This document shows positions 31,038 to 40,665 of a DNA stretch of 48,422 bases, piece by piece. How positions within the stretch are numbered: position 1 is the first letter of the stretch; every line of letters begins with the position of its first letter. The notes beneath the pieces were generated by a model. The model saw only the letters and a list, made by a program, of their open reading frames with translations. It had not been told where the DNA came from and made no database searches. Both the position numbers and the translations under genes were made by a program. Location: NCBI GenBank assembly GCA_003427395.1, contig BFEA01000079.1, forward strand, positions 2,343,455 through 2,391,876. The letters are read 5' to 3'. The DNA is from Chara braunii (lineage: Eukaryota; Streptophyta; Charophyceae; Charales; Characeae).

Positions 31038-31093
31038 TATGGAGACTCCTACAGCAGAGTATCAGCACCCGTTGCTAGGCAGATGAATGCATG
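31038..31093 (+). pseudogene. Gag N-terminal fragment, copy 1
   Basis: ATGGAGACTCCTACAGC starts a short frame (METPTAEY) that aligns with the frame beginning at 40325 (MKTPSAHEY). DNA similarity continues through GGGGCAG.CCCAG on both sides. The shared start, and the repeats upstream of both, point to the same retrotransposon family. The frame stops after about 15 codons. Confidence 0.45.
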
Positions 31094-32560
31094 AGCTGGG
31101 GCAGTCCCAGCTTCAGTAGTATTGACTCAGTATGGCCTGCCTGAGGTTGCCTTCTTGAAAGGCAGATGATTCTTGATCTGTGTGGCCAGGATTCCGTTGA
31201 GGTCAGTGTGCGACACATGAGCTACGAAAACAATACTCTCTGAAAATAGTCTCGATGGCACCTCGTCATCAGTCATGTAATTTAAATCTCCATTCATATG
31301 CAAGATCCGATCAATAATCTGTCGACTAGGAGTCAGTCAAGATGGTCGTTGTGGGCTAGAGTACAGAAATGACTCGTTCGAAGAGGAAGGAGCCTCAGAG
31401 ACTACAAGCAAAGCAGCATCGCAGTGGTCACAAGCCACATTGTTCAACAGTGGATCTGGAAGCTTCCAGAAACTGTCGCTGAGCCTTTGGATCGTGTGTG
31501 ATCTGTGGCTGAGTTTGACTGTTGGTCTACTGTGCCCGGGCAGGGTGTGGCTGTTGACTTTCCTCAGGCCTGGGTTGACTTTTCCAGGCCCTGGGGGTAT
31601 CTTTAGGCACTGGGACGTCAGACCTATTGACACAAAGGATGTTTCAGCCTTTCAGATGATTTCTTGCCCTGGACAGCAACTTTGTAACCAGAACTTGAAC
31701 TCAGGTTGGAGACAAGACCCTATGCTCAAGTCCAAGGTCACTTTGACTCATGTTCCGTAGTAGGAGCAAAACAGGCAAAATTGTCTCGTGCTGCCTGAAG
31801 GAATGAACTGAGGGCCAGAAAAGCTACGATGGCCCTACGTTTGCCCGGAATTGGGTGCCGCCGTCACAGGCGCACCCATAATCACATCCCAGATCTGCGC
31901 GGCCTGAGTGGAAGACCCGTGCATACCACACTTAAACAATATGAAGCTTCATCTTCCTGCACCTGCCTGGTAGTTGGATGATTCTATATGTAATAATATT
32001 ATTAATATATGGTACTGATAAGAAACAAGCCATCGGGGATTTCCATTTCCACTTTTGATTTTTGACCGTCAGTTGACAAGTAGCTGATCGGACTCCACAG
32101 GGCTTGTGCCCTCTACTTTTCTTCATTAAATGATGCTTTTCTCACTTGAACGATACGAGAAGCCATCTGAGATTTGCATTTTCCGTTTTCTCCTTTTGAC
32201 TGTCAAGTGTTACAAACAAGTTGTCGATCACACTCACGGACACTAGAAGGCATCCCAAGTGGTTCCACCATAGAATGTGTACATACTTCGCCTGAAAGCA
32301 CTTGGTGGATATATGCACACAGGCGTGAAGCGCACTCCAGACCGCAGCTGCAGTTGGAAGAGTAGGTAGGGGTGACACGGCAAAGTTTCACAAAAAAAGA
32401 CGAAATCACACAATACGTAGAAAACAACAGCAAAGGTCAGTCCTACAGCAAATCCATTGTCTGTATCACAGAAGGAAAAGCTCAATCAGACAATCATTAC
32501 GAATACAGCACAATCTACAAGGTGCATGGACGAAAGCGAACGATTCTTGCCAATTTCGCT
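31094..32560. other. No recognisable feature
   Basis: Contains TTGAC/GTCAA-rich stretches (31530-31620) that recall LTR sequence and a frame of about 60 codons at 32372 without known relatives. Nothing firm. Confidence 0.35.
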
Positions 32561-32565
32561 CTTTT

Positions 32566-32612
32566 CCTTAAATTTCAACAATTCATGGGTGTACCAACTG
32601 AGCTACACCGGT
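32566..32612 (-). mobile_element. SINE head fragment
   Basis: On the minus strand GGTGTAGCTCAGTTGGTACACCCATGAA matches the head of the SINE at 29885-30112 (A-box given in part: TGTAGCTCAGTTGG). The B-box region is degenerate and the body is replaced by a T/C-rich tract. Confidence 0.6.
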
Positions 32613-32749
32613 CGGTCTTCCCCTTTCTTCTCTACCTCTTTCTTTCTCCATCGCTCTCAGTTCTCTTTCCTCCCTTCCTATACACTGGTTTTCTCGCTCT
32701 CTTTCCTCCTCTTCTTCCTCTTTGTTTTCTTTCTCCCCTTCTTTTGATG

Positions 32750-32818
32750 TACAAAGAAAACACGTTTCATGATTGTAAGGGGGGCTGGACCCGGTTTCCA
32801 GCCGTTGTAATAAAAACA
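32750..32818 (+). mobile_element. Fragment related to the hairpin SINE
   Basis: Carries TTGTAAGGGGGG then GCTGGACCCGGTTTCCAGCC, the conserved core of the elements at 5992-6132 and 42036-42169 including upstream sequence shared with the latter, followed by GTTGTAATAAAAA. The variable hairpin is missing here. It directly precedes a U6-derived sequence. Confidence 0.6.
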
Positions 32819-32829
32819 AGTTTGGAACT

Positions 32830-32911
32830 CTGGACCATTTCTTGATTTATGCATGTCATCCTCGCACAGGGGCTATGCTAATCTTCTCTGTATCGTTCCA
32901 ATCTTAACAGT
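32830..32911 (-). pseudogene. U6 snRNA pseudogene 1
   Basis: On the minus strand it matches the U6 core: AAGATTGGAACGATACAGAG, AGATTAGCATAGCCCC, GAGGATGACATGC and AAATGGTCC. The 5' stem (GTCCTTCGGGGAC) is missing, and substitutions in the invariant ACAGAGA-downstream region and telestem, with no U6 promoter, mark it as a retropseudogene. Confidence 0.85.
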
Positions 32912-33233
32912 TGGACTCTTTCTCCTTCTCTTTCTCTGGAATTCCCAACTTCTTTCTCTGTCTTATTCCTCCCCTTGTTCCTTCCGTTCCTGCTTCCTCA
33001 CCCTCCGTCTTCTTCCGGTCCTTTCCCCTACTTTTTGTTTCCTTCCATCCTTTTTTGTTTTGTTTGCTTTTTACACTTTTTTGCTCATCCTCCCCATCCC
33101 CTTTTCTTCCTTTCCCTTCCTCACTACGTGAATGCCCGCCCATCACTCTGCTCTCTGACAACATGGAGCTAAGCATGTACGCACTGCTATGGGTGGATAA
33201 CATGCAGAGGAACTAGTATTAAATGGTTCGCAC

Positions 33234-33809
33234 CCTTGATTGTGTCATCCTTGAAGAGCGGATTTGCCACATATCATCTTCGTTGTCCACGTCGATAGGC
33301 CGTGATGGTCGGCCCAGGTCCACGTTCCTGGGTGCACCAATGGGGGACATGTCTGACACATTAGTAGTGGCAGTGCCAGTTCCTGAGGATGTCAATCGGA
33401 AAGTGAAGCCAGGGCCTTTGAAAGCGACAGAGGTTCCAGTCACACCGGCCCCCTGCAGTGCAGTTGTGGCAGTCCGTGTTCTGACTCGACATGAGCTCCT
33501 CACAGCTGCAGAAGAGTTCCTTGGGGTTGCTGATGAAACTGTTGTCGTGGTTGATCTTGGGGTAGGCTCTACCGTGGCCACGCTGTCTCCATTGGGAAGC
33601 CCCTCGGGTTGAGCATTCCTGCTCTGTCTTGCCAGACGGACTGCTCTTGCCACTGTCCGTTTCCGTCTCCATCTCAATCTATTTAATCTCGTTGCTGGTC
33701 TTGCTGGACTAGCAACAGGAGCCGCTCCTGTTCTAATCTGCAGTCTATGTTGACTCGCTCGTTGCTGTCTGGTTGCTATCCTTGTATCACTGATAGAAGA
33801 CCTGGTCAT
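33234..33809 (-). CDS. Candidate 5' exon of the RNF4-like gene
   Basis: A 192-codon open stretch starting at ATG (33809). It is Arg/Ser/Thr-rich with basic patches (RLNRLRWRRKRTVARAVR) and ends with RPIDVDNEDDMW, which resembles a SUMO-interacting motif followed by acidic residues. Basic N terminus plus such motifs ahead of a RING is the layout of RNF4-type ligases. A possible donor (TCAAGG/GTGCGA) ends it in phase 0, matching the phase-0 acceptors of the RING exons at 7534 and 7138 on the same strand. The intron would be about 26 kb and full of transposons. It may instead be an unrelated gene or a chance frame. Confidence 0.4.
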
Positions 33810-34025
33810 CTTGGTCTGGTTCTGCCATATTGACAAGTCCGTCCACAATCTCAATGGGCAGACAAGACGCACAAACAAACGGAAAGACAACAAGTCAATT
33901 AGGTATCGGGACCAATAGAGAGGGGGATTGATAAACATATGCAGAGACAAAACAGAGCAGATGGAGAAGCAGTGAAGGAGCAGTCTCCTTTTCCCAAGAC
34001 TTTTTCTTTTTCTCTTTTTTGTTTC

Positions 34026-34115
34026 AAAAAAATTGGACCATTTCTCGTTTTATGTGTGTCATCCTTGCGCAGAAGCCATGCTAATCTTCTCTGTATCATT
34101 CCAATTTTAACGGAT
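34026..34115 (-). pseudogene. U6 snRNA pseudogene 2
   Basis: Minus strand: ATCCGTTAAAATTGGAATGATACAGAGAAG (in part), TTAGCATGGC, CTGCGCAAGGATGACAC and GAGAAATGGTCC, then TTTTTTT-like tail sequence. The 5' stem is lost at almost the same place as in pseudogene 1. No USE (RTCCCACATCG) or TATA element stands upstream. Confidence 0.88.
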
Positions 34116-34129
34116 TTCATTTTGAAAAC

Positions 34130-35780
34130 TTTTATTTAGACGATCTTAACTGTGCAGATTATCATCACAGAATACATGGTATAATTCTCTGAATTCTCGG
34201 TGCGATGAACCCAGTTCTCTCAATGCTCACCTCCAAACACATCGCATGTGAAATCCAACGCTGAAAACATTTGAAACTCAATAGACAAGGTGGGCTGATG
34301 AGAGGAAAGAATAAGAAGTTGAGAGAGGAGAGGATGGAGATAATTTGATCAATAGTCAAATATTAAAAAGTCGTTCTTCCTGACAGAACTCCAAAACAAG
34401 GTGACCAAAAACGGAAAGACTGGGGAAAGAGAGCAGAGCAGGGGAGAGCGAAGACGCCAAGAGGGAGACAATCCACATTAAGAAAGGCAAGTACCGCCAA
34501 GCAAATCCTACGAGGAGAGAGGATAGAGGAAGTAAAGGGCGAGGGAGCAAGGGGTGAGAATGGGTGCATCGCGACACACTACGACCTCAGATACGACCAA
34601 CAACGGAAAGGGACAGATAATGGAGAAGGAAAGGGGAGGGGAAGAAGGTTCAAGAACAAAAAGAGGGAAAGGCGAGTAAGGGACAGTGGTCTTTGCCAAA
34701 AGGAGGAAAAAACAAACACCACGGAAGAGAAGGGGGGTGGATTGGCGAGAGATCGACTGTCTAAACAAGGAATAGGGCGTGAGGAGGGAAGGTCAGGAAA
34801 GCTTCTCCTCTTACTTCAAGTCACGAGCGACACAACAGACAAACAGGACATCATTCGATAAGCAAGGTGAAACCTTCGCCTAATGTAAGCAAAGGTAAGA
34901 TCTCGCCTTACAATCCCTCAAAATACCCAAGAAGGAAGGGACATGACCTGCTAGGAGACGAGCACGAATGAGAAGAGCAACAACAATTACCTAAGGAAGC
35001 AAGCGACAACAAGAGCGTCTTCGAAACCATCTGATCTCTCCACAATGACCTCAAGTGTGTAGTAAGATCCAAACAGCGAGTACACTTGATACCAAAGATT
35101 CACGTCGCATTTGCTTCACTACTATATCCGCAACCCTGGTAAACCACTCCATTGTAACCTTTCATTGCATACAAATGTCGAACAGCAGTCACTTCGATTC
35201 GAGGAAAACAATTTTCATCGGCTGCATCTCTAATCCCTAGTGCCTCCCTCACACGTGTGTTGGCCAAAACGCCATCCATCCCAAATCTGATCCCGTTTGT
35301 GGATCCCATTCAGACAGCAGTCACTCGAATCCAAACCCAGCTCTGTCCCCAATACCACCCCCCCTCCATAACAGCGCAACCTACCCATCCATCCCTCTGC
35401 CCAAACCACTCAGATCCCTCCCACCCACCCGTGCAGGCCATTCTCCCAGGCGAAATTCTCGGATCTCCTACCCACCCCACTCATTCCAAAGCGCACGATC
35501 CATACACCACACACCAACCCTCTCTACTCCTCTAACCCACAGTACAACCCCCCACAACCACTCACAGACTCGAATACCCGAACGTGCTTCCACACCTCCC
35601 ATCCAAGCGCCTACAGGTCGAAAGGGACTACAACCCGACCAGCTCAATATCAAAGAAGATTCTACCAAACAACACCACTGACTTTTCCCACATTGGAGAA
35701 ATTCCACAAACATATTGAGTGAAATCAACCACACCCACTCCTCCTACCACCCTTTTTTCCACCCATTATAGTGACCTTGA
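34130..35780. other. No recognisable feature; strand-asymmetric C/A-rich right half
   Basis: 34360-34800 is purine-rich and 35300-35760 is strikingly rich in C and A on the plus strand, with Pro-rich frames on one strand and a frame of 69 codons on the other (35309-35100) that looks mildly protein-like. No family recognised. The composition resembles 38670-39130, so both may derive from the same transposon. Confidence 0.3.
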
Positions 35781-35795
35781 TGATTAATAATTGCG

Positions 35796-35892
35796 AGGAA
35801 TGAGCCCTCGCAGGGCCCTAATCACACATGCACATGTTCTGGGCTGAAGCCCTCAGCAAGCCATGTGCCCGCCCTAGGTGAAGGCGGGCCTG
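35796..35892. other. Cluster of short GC-rich hairpins
   Basis: Three hairpin-forming segments follow one another: GCGAGG-n6-CCCTCGC, GGGCT-GA-AGCCC, and the perfect 7-bp pair GCCCGCC-n9-GGCGGGC (near 35869-35891). A transposon 3' end is one explanation. Confidence 0.35.
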
Positions 35893-36149
35893 AATATTCA
35901 CCAGAGGTTCAGAGGCCAAAAGTTGGCATTTTCCATATGTGGGTACTCAGGCAGTTGCAGCACGCCAGTTGATTGAGAGGAAGCGTGAGCCTCCCTGTGT
36001 TGCGTCGTACATCTGGGCCCAGGCCTCGGTAGTTGAGCCTGGGCACACACATATAATGCAAGGCAGGCCTACGAAAAGCAGCATTGTCGACGTACATACC
36101 CCGGGTCCTGTGCAAATGCAGCAAACGGACCAAGTCTGGAAATACTGGC

Positions 36150-36873
36150 CGTGCCCAACTGTAAAGGGCCCAGGCCCTCAACTGCATAGCTGGGCCTGGG
36201 CGCAGGCACTGGGGCCTGACCGGAAGCTGCTGGAAGCTTCCCAGCCAATGCAGCCAAACAGAGGCTGCCACTTCCACATAGGGAAGGAGGCAGCCAGGGT
36301 CAGCGAGGCTGACCCACGCAGGCGTTGCGGTCACGCTGCTGCATTGCTGCACGAGAGGCTGCGTGCTGCGTTGCGGCCAGGGCGCGTGCGGGCTCTTGAG
36401 AGGTGAGGGGGGCCGCTGTTGGGCAGCGGAGCGCAGGCAGCCATAGTGGGCTGCAGGGCGCTAGGGGGTAAGGGGCGATCGGTGGTCTTCAGGAAGGAGG
36501 CGAGTGTGGATGGTCAGGGTCTGATGAGGGGAGACGAAATGCGTACCTGGTGCATGAGGGAGGCCGGCCATGGTGTTGACGCCATGTACATTGGTCTTCA
36601 AAGTCGAAGTCAGCCTGTTGCGTAAATGCAGATGTAGTAGGATAGGCAAGTAGTGCAGGCTGGGCGCTGGGCGCCAGACAGAGAGGAGCGACATTGGATT
36701 CTGTGTTGGTGTGGTCTGAGGGCTTGAACATTGGCTCATGAGTTCATTGTATTGCTCTTTTTTGGATGGAATTTCGGTGCATTTGTGCTCTCTGCTTATT
36801 CACGACTACTTGGACATCTGTGTGATTTCGCAACTTGGCTTCATGTATATCGTTCTTACTCATATTCCTTGCA
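36150..36873 (+). repeat. LTR of the CATAGC family with adjacent primer-binding site
   Basis: Aligns with 4583-5230. It ends TTCCTTGCA immediately before ATT-TGGTATCGGAGC. Motifs include CATAGCTGGGCCTGGGCGCAG (in part), AGCCATAGTGGG and TACCTGGTG. The left limit is uncertain. With the primer-binding site it is the 5' LTR of a retrotransposon remnant whose internal part (36889-37300) has no recognisable coding domain. Confidence 0.6.
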
Positions 36874-36876
36874 ATT

Positions 36877-36888
36877 TGGTATCGGAGC
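36877..36888 (+). other. Primer-binding site, second element
   Basis: TGGTATCGGAGC, identical to the site at 14650-14661. Confidence 0.75.
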
Positions 36889-37330
36889 TGGTTCGTGATC
36901 GCCATTACCAGGCGCCGGCAACATTGTTACTCGGTGCACTGACGATGCTTCTGTGCAGTCAGGATACTTTGGCGCTAGCTTGTTGATGCGGAACTCGGGT
37001 AGAGGGGTTCGCCGGCGGAAGGCTGTGGCAACAGCATGGGAGCTGTGGCGACAGCGGATGTATGTATGATGATGAGAGCATGCTGATGTGGCATTTTGGC
37101 TGAGGTGGCACCGCATTGCGTTGTGGGTGGTACCGAAGCTACGACCGGTCATCGAAATACACATTGGCTCAATTGGTGAGAAATCTGTGGTTGGGGGCAG
37201 CTATCTCCAGGTATGTTGTTTCCTTACCTTATCTACCCTCTCAATCTCTTCTTACCGTGAGGAAGTGAGTCCAACCTTGAGTGTCCTCTCTTTCGCGTGA
37301 GGAGTCACGAGCACTCTACCTTGAGAGACG

Positions 37331-37534
37331 GCATTCTTCCCGGTCGCGCATCTGGCAGGAGAGGGCGGTGCCTCTGAAGGGCCCTGGTCGAAGCACGGGC
37401 ATTCTTCCCGGTCGCGCATCTGGCAGGAGAGGGCGGTGCCTCTGAAGGGCCCTGGTCAAAGCACGGGCATTCTTCCCGGTCGCGCATCTAGCTGGAGAGG
37501 GCGGTGCCTCTGAAGGGCCCTGGTCGAAGCACGG
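37331..37534. repeat. 68-bp tandem repeat, three copies
   Basis: Units start GCATTCTTCCCGGTCGCGC at 37331, 37399 and 37467 and are almost identical. The third differs at a few positions (ATCTAGCTGG for ATCTGGCAGG). Confidence 0.92.
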
Positions 37535-38073
37535 GCCACATTCACCATGCCAACCCATGGGAGTAGTACACGCAAGCCATGCTGCTTTGTCCTTTGAAGG
37601 CTCTTTGCTGCGCTGATAGAAGGGGTGTACGGACTGATCAGTCCTATGCAAACGCTAACCACACCATTTATAAATATTTTTGGCGGGGGTCTGAACTGTC
37701 CACTAGATGTGATCGTCGTCCTGATTGCGACGTTACATAATTCATGAGGACCGCGGGGGGTGTCCTTAAACTGCCTCTTGATCAGCCAGATCAGTCAGAC
37801 GTAAGGCTCGTTGCATGCGAGGATAAATAACGGGCAGTTCTGGTCATAAGCATATGCCTTGGGCACAGGGGTGGGCCGTTAATGCACACCTTAGACACTG
37901 TTGCTCGATGATGGCTCCAAGCACGTTGGATACAGGGGAGGAAGATTCCAATTGAGACTCAACTGTACATCACAACCATTTTCATTGTGCATACACCTGC
38001 TCACATAGTTTAATTTTATTTTGATTAGTTGGTTGACAGACTGCTAACACCTCACAGACAACCTAGACTAGGA
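37535..38073. other. No recognisable feature
   Basis: Mixed sequence without recognisable coding or repeat content. Confidence 0.35.
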
Positions 38074-38405
38074 CTGTAATGCCCCTCACCCACGGAGGCT
38101 CAAATTGACTCACAGCCGACGGTCTGGATCTTGTACAGTTACAGACTTCCACTTGGACCGAATGCTGCCTCGATACCTGTGTACAATCAAAAGTGTGTGT
38201 GTTTGACCAATGGCCTGGGCTGGGTTATGCAGACTTTGACTCATGGGCCGTTGTACAGTTGACTTCAGTCAATTGTCGGGTGCAGGGCCCCTGAAGCCAT
38301 TTTCCGGGGTTCTTTACCCCTCGGGCAATGCGGCCTCAGGCCGGCGTCGGGCCTGCGGGTGGCCCCTTACACAAGCAACGAGGCATATTAGAGCGGGTTA
38401 TTGCA
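38074..38405 (-). repeat. Antisense, internally deleted relative of the gypsy LTR
   Basis: The minus strand of this segment aligns with the left part of the LTR at 13340: it starts TGCAATAACC at 38405 and includes GTATGCCTCGT-like, GGGGTTC, the W-box palindrome (38255-38276), a CCCAGCCCAGGCC-like block, GTAACTGTACA-like and TGAGTCAAT blocks. At the other end TGTAATG (38074) may be the LTR terminus, which would mean the right two thirds of the LTR are deleted. No target duplication was found. Confidence 0.65.
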
Positions 38406-38663
38406 ATTTTCCTTCAACTGGAACAAAACCCTCTCAAAGGTTTCGAATCATTCTTCTCCTCCCTCATCAGGAAAGGAATCCTTTGGGGATTATGGAAAAG
38501 AAGATGCAACAAAACCTTCGAAGACTACCCCACCAATCCCGAGGACCCGATCATCACTATAAAACACATAATAGAAACAGAATTGCAGGTGCAATGGAAA
38601 AAAACTCAAAAACAAATAAGCAGTTCACCGGAAAAAGAGCAGAAACAACCAACAAATTCATAA
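38406..38663 (+). pseudogene. LINE ORF2 C-terminal fragment, different subfamily
   Basis: The frame reads GFESFFSSLIRKGILWGLWKRRCNKTFED and on to ETELQVQWKK (quoted in part: GILWGLWKRRCNKTFED), the Trp-rich segment found at the end of plant LINE ORF2, followed by a Gln/Lys/Ser tail and a stop. It starts exactly at the edge of the antisense LTR. A-rich codon use sets it apart from the LINEs at 23-30 kb. Confidence 0.55.
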
Positions 38664-38669
38664 CACTAA

Positions 38670-39885
38670 AATTAGGCTCAGGACAACTAGGAACAATAAA
38701 CAATGACACTCTAATCCTTAAGAACTGGTTAATCCCACCCCCTCTTGTACCAGTGATAACCCCAATCTTCTAGCAACACCACTGATCCCATCACAAACCA
38801 ACCCGAGCCAAACACCCAACACCCATCTTCCGCAGTCTCTACAATAACCACTGTAATTACCCCACATGGCCCACCCCTCGAGCATCCCCCTCACACCACT
38901 CCACCAAGGCCTCCCTCCACCCAAACACTCCAACCGCATAAACGCCCTCCCCACACACAGGGAGCCAGAACCCCAGGAAAACAGGAAACAAGTTCAAACA
39001 ACACATCAATTCACACCCCAGCCAGCACGCTCTCCCCCCCCAACAATCAAGCCCCCCCAGCACCGCTTTTATCCCTCCAGACCAATACTTAAACCCCTTA
39101 TAGTCCAGCCTAAATCCCACTAGTCTTTGCTCTCCACCAGACACAAAATCCTGTCAACTTCTACATTACCACAAAAGTAGGCCATCCCCCTTCCATTGAG
39201 TGTAGAATTCTAAAAAGCTGTAAAACAGTAGGATAGGCTTCATGTACCCAGCAAAGAGCGCAGTAACCAATTCAGATAGGGTTTACGGCTTTAGATAAGG
39301 ACACCCCATAAAGCCAAACCGGTTGTTCCAGCGAGAAAGAAAATCCACCAACCAAGGGACTGTGAGTAGCAGATTGGTTAGACCACAATCAACCAGACTA
39401 CAAGGCGCGTTACAGTGAGGAAACCAGATAAGCATTCCAGTTCTAAAGTAAAGTAGCTCAGGCTAACTTAGGCAGGGGTGAGGGATGCTACACCCTTCCC
39501 TCGGGAAGTAATCAATGTCGTCCATCGGACCTCCACACCATAAGGGGGAGGGGCGTGGGTGAGTGCTTATTGTAATCTTTTCTGACTTGCCGGTGATTAG
39601 GAACTGGACTGATGCTCCCCAGAATGGAAAAGGAGCCAGAGCCCTAAGGTTCTGTTTTCATTAAAAAAAAAACTCGTTCTTCCTGTCTCATCAACAAGTC
39701 ATTCTCCAGGCGACACCCAACACTGCTTCTTCTGTTTCACCACACCCCACCACAATGTCTCTCCCCAAGTAATCCCGCAAGCACTGTTTCCTCAAAGCAA
39801 GCGCAAATGTATTCAGGACTTGAAACGACAATTTAGCATATCTAAAGCAGCAATGAAGTCACCAACAATGCAGACCATCAGCATG
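38670..39885. other. No recognisable gene; C/A-rich then mixed sequence
   Basis: 38750-39130 is C/A-rich on the plus strand with Pro-rich frames. A run of A at 39662-39671 preceded by CATT might be the tail of a retrotransposed sequence (39540-39671), but no head was recognised. Confidence 0.3.
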
Positions 39886-40177
39886 AAATTGCCATGAATA
39901 CACCAGGTCACACTCTCCCACACACCATATCTCACCGCCAATCTTCTGTCCTCGCTCTCTCTCAAACTCAATTTTTTATTTTATTTTTTTGGGACCATTT
40001 CTCGATTTAAGTGTGTCATCCCTGCGCAGGAGCCATGCTAATATTCTCTGTACCGTTCCAATTTTGACGGACGTCCCGAAGGACTCACACTCAAATTCTA
40101 TGGACTGCAGGCAATTGCCATGAATACACCAGGTCACACTCTCCCACACACCATATCTCACCGCCAATCTTCTGTCC
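39886..40177. repeat. Direct repeats of about 66 bp flanking U6 pseudogene 3
   Basis: 39888-39953 and 40112-40177 share, almost without difference, AATTGCCATGAATACACCAG, then GTCACACTCTCCCACACACC and CATATCTCACCGCCAATC, TTCTGTCCTC. The U6 copy sits between them. Confidence 0.85.
39991..40084 (-). pseudogene. U6 snRNA pseudogene 3 (nearly full length)
   Basis: Minus strand from 40084: GTCCTTCGGGACGTCCG, AAAATTGGAACGGTACAGAG, TTAGCATGGCTCCTGCGC, GGGATGACAC, CGAGAAATGGTCCC, then an A/T-rich tail. Both ends are present, including the 5' stem-loop with one base missing. The ACAGAGAA-TATTAGC part carries one change from the invariant sequence. Upstream there is no USE or TATA at the spacing used by plant U6 genes, so a retropseudogene is likelier than a gene. 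Confidence 0.85.
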
Positions 40178-40189
40178 TCTGTCAGCAGC

Positions 40190-40300
40190 CTCTACTACAG
40201 CTATGGCCGTGGGCAGCCTACAGTACAGCTATGGCCGCAGGCAGCCTACAGTACAGCTATGGCCGCCGGCAGCCTACAGTACAGCTATGGCCGCTTCTGC
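40190..40300. repeat. 28-bp tandem repeat with CAGCTATGG
   Basis: Units starting GCAGCCTACAGTACAGCTATGG at 40213, 40241 and 40269 (quoted in part), preceded by a degenerate unit at 40185. Period 28, the same as the CATAGC subrepeats at 30255-30338, whose core is the reverse complement of this one. Confidence 0.9.
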
Positions 40301-40324
40301 CTCCCACCACTTCTGCCTGGCGCT

Positions 40325-40411
40325 ATGAAGACTCCTTCAGCGCATGAGTATCGGCGTCAACTTGCCAGGCAGAAAGTGCATGCAGGAACTGGGGCAGGCC
40401 CAGTATTTTAG
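40325..40411 (+). pseudogene. Gag N-terminal fragment, copy 2
   Basis: ATG at 40325 opens MKTPSAHEYRRQLARQKVHA and stops after 28 codons at TAG. It aligns with 31038-31093. Retrotransposon gag start is inferred from recurrence after similar CATAGC repeats, not from a known domain. Confidence 0.45.
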
Positions 40412-40427
40412 AATTGATTGGGGCACG

Positions 40428-40665
40428 ATGTGGTAGCTCAGTGGTTGAGCTCTGATGTTGCGACAGGGAGGTTGCACGTTTGATTCTATCGGTCCTCAAC
40501 CTCCCCTGTGCATGATCAATTGGTGCTAGGTTGGCACCCCATGTACTTGTCGCACAGCCTAGTACAGTGCACAGACAGATCATATGATGGAGTAGCTCAG
40601 TGGTTGGGCTTGGGTGCTGCACGGGAGAGGTCCACGGTTTGATTCTCATCGGCCCTTGCATCACA
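40428..40665 (+). mobile_element. Two adjacent tRNA-like SINE heads
   Basis: First head: A-box TAGCTCAGTGG at 40434-40444 and B-box-like CGTTTGATTCT at 40478-40488. Second head: TAGCTCAGTGG at 40593-40603 and GGTTTGATTCT at 40636-40646. Spacing is that of a tRNA gene, but neither folds into a tRNA with a paired acceptor stem. The pair lies about 159 bp apart, so they are a tandem or dimeric SINE. Confidence 0.75.

Noticed and set aside
39991-40084. Functional U6 snRNA gene
   Set aside because: Nearly full length, but it lacks the plant USE and TATA elements, has core changes and sits between direct repeats.
40428-40500. Functional tRNA gene
   Set aside because: A and B boxes are present but the acceptor and anticodon stems do not pair.
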